Origin: Clostridia bacterium
Lineage (GTDB): Bacteria; Bacillota_A; Clostridia; Christensenellales; Borkfalkiaceae
Direction: 5' to 3'
Length of the DNA stretch: 5,012 bases
Assembly: GCA_017462425.1 (NCBI GenBank)
Contig: JAFTRD010000144.1
Location: 1 to 5,012 of the forward strand
The position numbers and the translations under genes were made by a program. The notes beneath the pieces are model-generated. The model saw only the letters and a list, made by a program, of their open reading frames with translations. It did not search any database and was not told the DNA's origin. This document shows, piece after piece, positions 1 through 4,612 of this stretch. Numbering within the stretch: the stretch's first letter is position 1; each line of letters begins with the position of its first letter.

Positions 1-915
1 AAAGCCCGTGTACTCGTCGGGGTCTACGCCGCAGTTTTCGAGGACGTGGCGGTTGACCATGCCCGAGCCGAGCACTTCGATCCAGCCCGTACCCTTGCAA
101 AGCCGGCAGCCCTTGCCCGAGCAGACGAAACAGCTTAAATCGACCTCCACCGAGGGCTCGGTGAACGGGAAATACGAGGGACGCAGGCGCACTTTCGTAG
201 CCGACGTAAACATTTTGGAGGCAAACTCCTCGAGCATACCCTTAAGATCGCAGAGGGTGATGCCCTTATCCACTACCAAGCCCTCCATCTGGTGGAACAT
301 AGGCGAATGGGTAGCGTCGTCGTCCGGACGGAACACTCTGCCCGGGGATAAAATTTTAATGGGCGGCTTTTGGTTTTTCATGACACGAATTTGCCCGGCG
401 GAAGTTTGCGTTCTGAGCAGTAACTTTAAATCTTCCGTGAGATTGAAGGTGTCCTGCATATCTCTCGAGGGATGGTCGGGCGAGGTATTGAGCGCCGTGA
501 AGTTGTGGTATTCAGTCTCCGTTTCGGGACCCTCGAATACCTGGAAGCCCATGCCTGCAAAGATGTCGATGAGCTCGTTCCTGACTAAGGTTACGGGGTG
601 CAGATTGCCCTCGGTATATTTCTTGCCGGGCAAGGTTACGTCGATCGCTTCGTCTAAATATTTCTTTTCCAATTCCTTCTGCTTTAAGGCTTGCTCGAAT
701 ACGGCAATTTTTTCCTCTATCTGCTGCTTGACCTCGTTTACCATTTTACCGAATACGGGGCGCTCTTCCTTGGATAAATTACGCATACCGCTCATCACGT
801 CTTTGAGCTTTGCCTGAATGTTGAGCTTTGCCGCATACAGTTCTTTGGTGGACGTGGCTTTTTCAAGCTCTTCGTCTACGCCTTTTTGCAGTTCGTCCAG
901 TTGGCTGTTGTTCAT
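1..915 (-). CDS. pheS: Phenylalanine--tRNA ligase alpha subunit, C-terminus cut by window edge
   Basis: Catalytic subunit of the cytoplasmic (alpha-beta)2 enzyme that charges tRNA-Phe with phenylalanine. The 305 visible codons hold the N-terminal coiled-coil tRNA-binding arm (about residues 1-90, rich in Glu, Lys and Leu) and then the class II catalytic core. Motif 2 is clear near residues 192-210 ([18 protein letters not shown]), and [10 protein letters not shown] follows at 251-260. A four-Cys cluster (C262, C265, C270, C273) lies just after it, in the form common in Clostridia. The visible part ends at DPDEYTGF, which normally precedes motif 3, so roughly the last 35 residues, including the GMGIER-type motif, lie outside the window. 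The start is the ATG at 915, with AGGAG at 925-921 five bases upstream. The gene is led by a T-box and its own promoter. pheT is expected next downstream but cannot be seen. Identity is very secure. Confidence 0.97.
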   Translation of the reverse strand, partial: MNNSQLDELQKGVDEELEKATSTKELYAAKLNIQAKLKDVMSGMRNLSKEERPVFGKMVNEVKQQIEEKIAVFEQALKQKELEKKYLDEAIDVTLPGKKYTEGNLHPVTLVRNELIDIFAGMGFQVFEGPETETEYHNFTALNTSPDHPSRDMQDTFNLTEDLKLLLRTQTSAGQIRVMKNQKPPIKILSPGRVFRPDDDATHSPMFHQMEGLVVDKGITLCDLKGMLEEFASKMFTSATKVRLRPSYFPFTEPSVEVDLSCFVCSGKGCRLCKGTGWIEVLGSGMVNRHVLENCGVDPDEYTGF

Positions 916-946
916 ATATTCTCCTCTCTTTCTTTTTTTGTAAAGT

Positions 947-984
947 AAAAAAAACGCCCCGTGGGTCCGTTGACCCACAGGGCG
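947..984 (-). terminator. T-box intrinsic terminator
   Basis: A GC-rich hairpin of 13 continuous pairs including one G-U (arms 984-972 and 967-955, loop 971-968) is followed by eight U residues (954-947). The 5' arm begins CGCCCTGT, the same bases the antiterminator needs, so this is the OFF state of the pheS leader. Confidence 0.95.
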
Positions 985-1205
985 AAAGTTCCGCTGTACC
1001 ACCTGTGTTCGGGAGTGAATAAACGCTACTCCCCTCATTGCTCCTTTAACGCAGGAAAAAATACGTCTTTTCTTACTGAATTTTGGGAAAAGCAGCTCCA
1101 AAGTGAAACGGAAAATCCCTCGCTTTTACCTGCCTTTCAGCCTACGGGCACGCTCTCTTTTCAAAACGGATGTTGGGATAAACCTATCTTTTTCAACGCC
1201 TTTTT
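947..1205 (-). promoter_or_regulatory. T-box riboswitch (tRNA-Phe) of pheS
   Basis: Leader RNA that senses uncharged tRNA-Phe and controls read-through into pheS. Reading along the minus strand, the Stem I distal signatures AGAGAGC, GGCTGAAAGG and CTTTGGAGCTGC are present between about 1165 and 1090. A UUC Phe codon at 1080-1078, followed by AGUAAG, is the best specifier; another UUC at 1089-1087 is the alternative. A Stem III hairpin (GGGAGT 1033-1028 with ACTCCC 1016-1011) follows. The T-box AGGTGGTACAGCGG is at 1004-991. The antiterminator folds as ACAGG (1006-1002) with CCTGT (981-977), a 7-base bulge UGGUACA, then GCG (994-992) with CGC (984-982). The bulge UGGU can pair with the ACCA end of tRNA-Phe (discriminator A). 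The antiterminator shares bases with the terminator stem, so the two are mutually exclusive. The 5' boundary is approximate. This leader fills most of the gene-free stretch 916-1287. Confidence 0.93.
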
Positions 1206-1245
1206 AGTATTATAGGTAATATTATAGGTAATTTTAAAGGCGTTG
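1194..1245. repeat. 10-bp inverted repeat around the pheS promoter
   Basis: CAACGCCTTT at 1194-1203 and AAAGGCGTTG at 1236-1245 are perfect inverted copies separated by 32 bp that contain both -10 boxes. One arm overlaps the end of the -35 and the spacer; the other lies just downstream of the likely transcription start. There is no U-tract after either arm, so it is not a terminator. A paired operator is possible; chance is not excluded. Confidence 0.6.
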
Positions 1246-1249
1246 TCAA
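1209..1249 (-). promoter_or_regulatory. pheS promoter with duplicated -10 box
   Basis: A perfect sigma-A consensus promoter: TTGACA at 1249-1244, a 17-base spacer, and TATAAT at 1226-1221, giving a start near 1214. The 12-mer ATTACCTATAAT occurs twice in tandem, so a second TATAAT lies at 1214-1209, exactly 12 bases downstream. Only the first copy has proper spacing to the -35. The promoter is strong by sequence, as expected when regulation is left to the T-box. Confidence 0.85.
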
Positions 1250-1287
1250 GTTGTTTAAGGCTTTATTTTTATTTATATTTAACGGGA

Positions 1288-1653
1288 TTAAACAGCGTAG
1301 GGGTTGGGTTTAAATAAAATAGAGATGAGATCTATAATCCAACCAATACCGAAAATGCCGAAAGTGAACACGTATACTAAACCCAAACCGATTTTACCTT
1401 CATAAAATTTGTGTGCGCCGAAATAGCCTAAAAATAAACAAAGGAAAAAGGATATCCATTTATTTACTAATCTCATACCCACGAAATTGTTATTATTCGC
1501 AGAAGCAAAAGAAGAAGCGCTTGTCACGTTATTGATAACGATACCCTCTTTATCGCCGCCTATTGTTTCCACTTGTCTGCCGCATTTAATGCAAATTACC
1601 GCATCATACGGAATTTTTTCACCGCAATGCTTACAAAATTTCAACTCTTCCAT
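1288..1653 (-). CDS. Zinc-ribbon and TM2-domain membrane protein
   Basis: A 121-residue protein of unknown cellular role. The N-terminus is a short zinc ribbon with two CxxC knuckles (C7, C10, C21, C24). A flexible Ser/Ala/Asn linker (about 42-57) follows, then a TM2 domain: a first membrane helix around 66-79, the hallmark turn GAHKFYEGK (79-87), and a second helix around 88-113. The short C-terminal tail is basic then Pro-rich. TM2 proteins are small inner-membrane proteins, often paired with zinc ribbons in bacteria, with no general biochemical function assigned. The start is the ATG at 1653, with GGAGGG a few bases upstream. The gene is divergent from an XRE repressor, and a palindrome sits inside its promoter spacer, so repression by that neighbour is likely. 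Base composition is more AT-rich than pheS or the dehydrogenase. I see no clear terminator between its stop and the pheS promoter. The family call is firm; the function is not. Confidence 0.9.
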   Translation of the reverse strand: MEELKFCKHCGEKIPYDAVICIKCGRQVETIGGDKEGIVINNVTSASSFASANNNNFVGMRLVNKWISFFLCLFLGYFGAHKFYEGKIGLGLVYVFTFGIFGIGWIIDLISILFKPNPYAV

Positions 1654-1691
1654 ATTACCCTCCGTATGTAATGAAAATATTTAATATGTTT

Positions 1692-1720
1692 ATTATATTC
1701 TAATTATAATTAGAAGTCAA
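1692..1720 (-). promoter_or_regulatory. Promoter of the TM2 gene
   Basis: TTGACT at 1720-1715 and TATAAT at 1697-1692 are separated by exactly 17 bases, a near-perfect sigma-A promoter firing away from the repressor gene. The spacer is filled by an 18-bp perfect palindrome, so a bound dimer would directly block polymerase. Confidence 0.82.
1698..1715. promoter_or_regulatory. Operator O1, perfect 18-bp palindrome
   Basis: TTCTAATTATAATTAGAA is identical to its reverse complement. It occupies the -35/-10 spacer of the TM2 promoter and overlaps the last base of the -35. Its size and dyad symmetry fit binding of a dimeric XRE/lambda-type repressor such as the adjacent gene product. That this protein binds it is inferred. 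Confidence 0.75.
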
Positions 1721-1728
1721 GCGAAATA

Positions 1729-1746
1729 TACTAATTATTGTTAGAA
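1729..1746. promoter_or_regulatory. Operator O2, degenerate copy of O1
   Basis: TACTAATTATTGTTAGAA matches O1 at 15 of 18 positions, with the mismatches at position 2 and near the centre. Its centre is 31 bp from that of O1, about three helical turns, which puts both sites on the same DNA face. It ends eight bases before the repressor ATG and overlaps a TAGAAT (1742-1747) that could be that gene's -10, so autoregulation is likely. Confidence 0.68.
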
Positions 1747-1753
1747 TATTTTC

Positions 1754-1975
1754 ATGGAAAATCTAGATAGAAAAAAATTGGGAGAGCGATTAAAATCGTT
1801 ACGAAAAGAAAAAAATTTAGGGCAAAACGCTTTGGCAAAGGCGATAAACGTGAGTAACGCCTCTATAAGTTACTGGGAAACGGGAAAACAAGAACCGTGT
1901 GCCGAGGCTCTTTTTAAACTTGCCGTATTTTTTAACGTTTCGGCAGACTATATTTTGGGCATTACCGATTATTAA
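1754..1975 (+). CDS. XRE-family HTH transcriptional repressor, single domain
   Basis: A 73-residue DNA-binding protein consisting almost only of a Cro/C1-type helix-turn-helix domain. The scaffold helix is around residues 25-32 (NALAKAIN), and the recognition helix is about 35-42 (NASISYWE) followed by the family-typical TGKQEP. The end NVSADYILGITDY is the usual HTH_3 C-terminus (cf. the YLLG ending of SinR/phage repressors). There is no separate dimerisation or ligand domain, so it probably dimerises through the HTH domain itself. It is divergent from the zinc-ribbon/TM2 gene with two similar palindromes between them, which makes that gene and itself the likely targets. The ATG at 1754 has no Shine-Dalgarno sequence; a TAGAAT box ends six bases before it, so the mRNA may be leaderless. 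It could be a remnant phage or toxin-antitoxin regulator, but no toxin or phage gene is visible. Confidence 0.92.
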   Translation: MENLDRKKLGERLKSLRKEKNLGQNALAKAINVSNASISYWETGKQEPCAEALFKLAVFFNVSADYILGITDY

Positions 1976-1981
1976 ATATAA

Positions 1982-2015
1982 AACCGTTGCAGAATTTTTG
2001 CAACGGTTATTTTTT
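1982..2015. terminator. Bidirectional terminator between repressor and dehydrogenase genes
   Basis: Arms AACCGTTGCA (1982-1991) and TGCAACGGTT (1999-2008) form a perfect 10-bp stem with a 7-base loop. On the plus strand it is followed by A and then six T (2010-2015), a good intrinsic terminator for the repressor gene seven bases after its stop. On the minus strand the hairpin is followed by a weaker T-rich stretch just past the dehydrogenase stop at 2016-2014. Confidence 0.88.
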
Positions 2016-2889
2016 ACTGGTTGTATTTTTTATTATTAAAATACTCCGTCCATTTTTCGGGTAACCAGCGGCTCATCAGACGATACGCCTTGTTCTTCCG
2101 CCCGGGCACAAAGGTAATGGCAGGGTTATTTTTTAACAGCTCCACCACCACGGCATCGGCAACCTCCTGCGGGCTCATGCCGCCCTGTTCCATGTTGGCA
2201 AGCGCCGCCACCGCCTTGTGTACGTCCTTGGCGTATTCTCCGTTCTCGTCGTCCGAATATATTTTCCGTTTAAACGTAAACGACGTGGACGTGCCGCCGG
2301 GCTGTACGGCGGTGAGCGTGATATTATAATGCCTCAGCTCGGTTCTTGCGCCCTTTACCAACATATCCAGCGCCGCTTTGGACGAGGAATAAAAGCTGTC
2401 GAAGGGAATGGGATACGAACTGCCCAACGAGCTGATTAAAAAGATTTTACCGCCGTTCTTCTTCATATAGGGAAGAGTGCAACGAATGGCACGTATTGCG
2501 CCGAAATAGTTTACCTCGAACAGGTAGCGTATATCTGCCTCTTTCGCCACTTCCAGAGGCGCCGCCATGGAAAACCCTGCCGAATAGACGAGCAGAGAAA
2601 CGTGCTTGTATTCTGCCCCGATCGCCTGCAAGGCGTGCTCCAGCTCCTCCCCTTGCGTAACGTCTGCCGTTATATTTTTGACCCGTTCGTTTTTGGCAAG
2701 CCCACGGGACACGTTTACTACCGTATACCCCTTGGAAAGCAGCGCCGTTGCCAGCTCCAAACCAATACCCGACGAGGCGCCCACGATGACCGCTACGGGC
2801 TTACAGGCAGAGCCCTTTGCGCCGTTCTTTTTTTCCGATTTAACTTCCGTACTTATTTCCGTATTCGTTTCCGTCTGATTTTTTTCCAT
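2014..2889 (-). CDS. Short-chain dehydrogenase/reductase (SDR), substrate unknown
   Basis: An NAD(P)-dependent oxidoreductase with a classical SDR Rossmann fold, cytosolic. Residues here are numbered from the ATG at 2889 (291 residues). The dinucleotide loop GASSGIG is at 37-43, and R62 at the end of strand 2 (NVSRG) suggests NADPH. D76-V binds adenine. The catalytic set is N127, S154, Y167 and K171 (YSSSK), and QPGG follows near 200. The usual NNAG is replaced by YSAG at 102-105. A 30-residue Thr/Glu/Lys-rich leader precedes the fold and is encoded by 12-bp repeats. The start is uncertain: a GTG at 2925 would add 12 residues, and neither start has a well-placed ribosome site. It lies 27-63 bases after the ZIP gene on the same strand, so the two are probably co-transcribed. 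The family is certain; the substrate cannot be told. Confidence 0.9.
   Translation of the reverse strand: MEKNQTETNTEISTEVKSEKKNGAKGSACKPVAVIVGASSGIGLELATALLSKGYTVVNVSRGLAKNERVKNITADVTQGEELEHALQAIGAEYKHVSLLVYSAGFSMAAPLEVAKEADIRYLFEVNYFGAIRAIRCTLPYMKKNGGKIFLISSLGSSYPIPFDSFYSSSKAALDMLVKGARTELRHYNITLTAVQPGGTSTSFTFKRKIYSDDENGEYAKDVHKAVAALANMEQGGMSPQEVADAVVVELLKNNPAITFVPGRKNKAYRLMSRWLPEKWTEYFNNKKYNQ
2827..2874 (-). repeat. Four imperfect 12-bp tandem repeats inside the SDR gene
   Basis: On the minus strand, units ACGGAAACGAAT, ACGGAAATAAGT, ACGGAAGTTAAA and TCGGAAAAAAAG follow one another without gaps. They encode the tetrapeptides TETN, TEIS, TEVK and SEKK in the disordered N-terminal leader. 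All keep the phase CGGAA, which suggests slippage or duplication rather than chance. Confidence 0.65.
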
Positions 2890-2894
2890 GCCAA

Positions 2895-2906
2895 CAGTAT
2901 TTACTG
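2895..2906. repeat. Small inverted repeat before the SDR ATG
   Basis: CAGTA (2895-2899) and TACTG (2902-2906) are perfect inverted copies separated by two bases, five bases upstream of the 2889 ATG. It is short enough to be chance. It could be a small operator or a weak mRNA hairpin. Confidence 0.3.
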
Positions 2907-2952
2907 ATTTTGAAAAACTATACACCGTTGTAAAATTTTCCCTACCAAATCG

Positions 2953-3726
2953 TTATCCCAATGCTAAGTCTAAAAGCATCATGACGGCAAAGCCCAATAT
3001 TATCCCAAACGATGCGGTAATTTTATTCTGTTCAAAACAATCGGGGATAAGCTCCGAGCAGACCACGGCAATCATAGCGCCGGCGGAAAAGGAGAGCGTC
3101 CAAGGCATAAGCCCTCGGATAAAGCCCACCGCCACAGCGCCGAGCACGGCGCCCAGAATCTCTACGATACCCGAAGCCTGCGCAAAAAAGAAGGCTTTTA
3201 AATTGCCGTACCCCAGCGCCTTGAGCGGGTACGCCACGCACACGCCCTCGGGGAAATTTTGGATACCGATGCCCAGCGCCAGCATGAGAGCGGATACCAC
3301 CCCTGCCGTATCGCCTGCCGCTACCGAAGCGAACGCAACGCCCACCGCCATGCCTTCGGGGAGATTATGTAGAGTGACGGCGGAGTATAAAAGCGCGCTT
3401 TTACGCCCTGCGCCGCCCTGTAAAGAGTTGATTTTATTTAAAAATAAGTCGCTGCCGACGATGAACGCACCGCCCAGTAAAAAGCCCGTCGTTACGACGA
3501 TATACGTGGGGATGGGTGTGTTGTATTCTATGGCAGGAAGCAACAGAGAAAAGAAACTGGCGGCAATCATAATGCCCGCTGCGCCGCCCATCATGGCGGT
3601 AAGAAAGCGTCCGTTTACCTTTTTGGAAAAGAAGATAAGGCTTGCGCCCAGCGCCGTCATGAAATAAGTAAAAATAGAGGCGATAAACGCCTGTAAAACG
3701 CTGTTTAAACTGAAAAACCACTGCAT
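2953..3726 (-). CDS. ZIP-family (GufA-like) divalent metal transporter
   Basis: A 257-residue integral membrane protein expected to import Zn2+ or a related divalent metal (Fe2+, Mn2+). The sequence has about eight hydrophobic helices. The metal-binding centre is visible as HNLPEG (residues 120-125, helix 4) and QNFPEG (156-161, helix 5), the second having Asn where many ZIPs have His, as in the GufA-type bacterial branch. Other acidic candidates are E65 (LLPAIE), E188 (GIVEILG) and E225 (CSELIPD). The loop between helices 3 and 4 is short and has no His-rich stretch, as is usual in bacterial members. The ATG at 3726 is preceded by GGAGGA with good spacing. It appears to lead an operon with the dehydrogenase. 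A long inverted repeat surrounds its ribosome site, so metal-responsive control is possible. The metal cannot be decided from sequence. Confidence 0.92.
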   Translation of the reverse strand: MQWFFSLNSVLQAFIASIFTYFMTALGASLIFFSKKVNGRFLTAMMGGAAGIMIAASFFSLLLPAIEYNTPIPTYIVVTTGFLLGGAFIVGSDLFLNKINSLQGGAGRKSALLYSAVTLHNLPEGMAVGVAFASVAAGDTAGVVSALMLALGIGIQNFPEGVCVAYPLKALGYGNLKAFFFAQASGIVEILGAVLGAVAVGFIRGLMPWTLSFSAGAMIAVVCSELIPDCFEQNKITASFGIILGFAVMMLLDLALG

Positions 3727-3727
3727 T

Positions 3728-3770
3728 TGTAAATAAGTCCTCCGTCGTAGAAAGTAACGCCTTATTTACA
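3728..3770. repeat. 10-bp inverted repeat bracketing the zip ribosome binding site
   Basis: TGTAAATAAG at 3728-3737 and CTTATTTACA at 3761-3770 are perfect inverted copies 23 bp apart. In zip mRNA the right-hand copy would sit exactly between the GGAGGA and the ATG, with the ribosome site at the edge of the loop. As DNA, the arms are 33 bp apart start to start, near three helical turns, so a two-site operator is the alternative. Confidence 0.62.
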
Positions 3771-3775
3771 GTATA
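3770..3775 (-). promoter_or_regulatory. Possible zip -10 box
   Basis: TATACT at 3775-3770 matches the sigma-A -10 at five of six positions and would start transcription near 3763, about 37 bases before the ATG. The hexamer 17 bases upstream (AACGCC, 3798-3793) is not a -35 match, so the promoter would be weak or activator-dependent. AACGCCTT and AAGGCGTT flank it as an inverted pair (3756-3763 and 3791-3798 on the plus strand). Confidence 0.3.
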
Positions 3776-3865
3776 TGCCGTACGTGCGCAAAGGCGTTCC
3801 CTATGCGAAAAAAGCCTTACGAAAAAAATGGCATAATTAACGCAAAAAGCGGACACAATAGGAAT

Positions 3866-4552
3866 ATGAAAAAACGCCTCTTACGCATTGGATTTTGTAT
3901 GTTCCTCACGGTGATTATGCTGTTTTGTTATCACCGCTATCAAGCGCAGAATAAGCCCGTATTTGCCATGGGACAGGAAAATAAGTGCATTTATCTCACC
4001 TTCGACGACGGCCCCTCCGATTCCACTACGCCCTTGATTTTGGACACGCTAAAAGAGGAGAACGTGAAGGCGAGCTTTTTTATCATCGGCAGACAGGCTA
4101 AACGCCGCCCCGAGCTTTTGAAACGCATTTATAACGAAGGGCATACGGTGGGGATTCATTCCTATTCGCACGATTACGCCCAGATTTACACCTCGCCCGT
4201 TGCGCTTTTGGAGGATATAGAAAAATGCTCTGCCGTATTGGAGAACGTTCTGGGCTTGAAGACCAATTTATACCGTTTTCCGGGCGGAAGCTTTTCTTTA
4301 AGACGGGAACTGGTGGACAACGTTCAGGCGGCAGGCTACCGCTACGTGGACTGGAACGCCAGCTGCCGTGACGCCGAAATTTTAAACGCCTCTGCCGACG
4401 AACTGTTTCAAGCGGCGATTACTACCCCTGCCGACAGAAAGAAAATAATCATGCTCTTGCACGATTCCGCTCACCGCAAAAATACCGTAGAGGCATTGAA
4501 AATGATTATACGATATTACAAAAACGCAGGCTATGAATTTAAAACGTTATAA
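3866..4552 (+). CDS. Membrane-anchored polysaccharide deacetylase (NodB domain)
   Basis: Carbohydrate esterase family 4 enzyme, expected outside the membrane, removing N-acetyl groups from cell-wall or capsular sugar (GlcNAc or MurNAc). An N-terminal basic/hydrophobic segment (residues 1-22) acts as a signal anchor and has no lipobox. All NodB motifs are intact in a 228-residue protein: TFDDGPS (D47 catalytic base, D48 metal), HSYSH (H98, H102 metal), RFPGGS (R137), DWN (D163), and LLHD (H199, D200). The start chosen is the ATG at 3866, because AGGA precedes it and the membrane segment follows at once. An in-frame ATG at 3803 would add 21 hydrophilic residues ahead of the signal and has no ribosome site. 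It is divergent from zip, with 139 bp between them. Substrate and in vivo role (lysozyme resistance, sporulation or polymer modification) cannot be settled here. Confidence 0.93.
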   Translation: MKKRLLRIGFCMFLTVIMLFCYHRYQAQNKPVFAMGQENKCIYLTFDDGPSDSTTPLILDTLKEENVKASFFIIGRQAKRRPELLKRIYNEGHTVGIHSYSHDYAQIYTSPVALLEDIEKCSAVLENVLGLKTNLYRFPGGSFSLRRELVDNVQAAGYRYVDWNASCRDAEILNASADELFQAAITTPADRKKIIMLLHDSAHRKNTVEALKMIIRYYKNAGYEFKTL

Positions 4553-4563
4553 GATGCAACATA

Positions 4564-4597
4564 AAAAAGCTCACCTCAAAATAGAAGTGAGCTTTTT
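4564..4597. terminator. Bidirectional terminator after the deacetylase
   Basis: AAAAAGCTCAC (4564-4574) pairs with GTGAGCTTTTT (4587-4597), an 11-bp stem with a 12-base loop whose A/T-rich base provides a U-tract in both directions. It lies 11 bases after the deacetylase stop and about 15 bases after the restored stop of the minus-strand gene, so it serves both. Confidence 0.9.
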
Positions 4598-4612
4598 ATT
4601 GTTACGTTTTTA

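Noticed and set aside
8..817. Long plus-strand reading frame of 269 codons
   Set aside because: It is antisense to pheS, which has full class II synthetase motifs; the plus-strand translation shows no recognisable domain and has Ser/Thr/Pro-rich shadow composition.
961..1215. Short plus-strand reading frames across the pheS leader
   Set aside because: They run through the T-box, whose conserved RNA elements explain the region; no ribosome site or domain supports them.
1982..2008. Inverted repeat AACCGTTGCA...TGCAACGGTT considered as a mobile-element end or att site
   Set aside because: Stem, short loop and T-tract right after a stop codon fit an intrinsic terminator, and no partner repeat is seen elsewhere.
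2827..2874. Tandem repeats considered as a CRISPR-like array
   Set aside because: Units are 12 bp, contiguous, without spacers, and inside a coding frame.
2888..3667. Plus-strand reading frame of 259 codons
   Set aside because: Antisense shadow of the ZIP transporter; the minus strand has the HNLPEG and QNFPEG motifs, a good ribosome site and regular membrane helices.
3434..3856. Minus-strand reading frame of 140 codons overlapping zip
   Set aside because: Out-of-frame shadow of zip that also crosses the zip promoter region; no domain or ribosome site.
3803..3865. Upstream in-frame ATG for the deacetylase
   Set aside because: It lacks a ribosome site and would place 21 hydrophilic residues ahead of the signal anchor; the ATG at 3866 is preferred.
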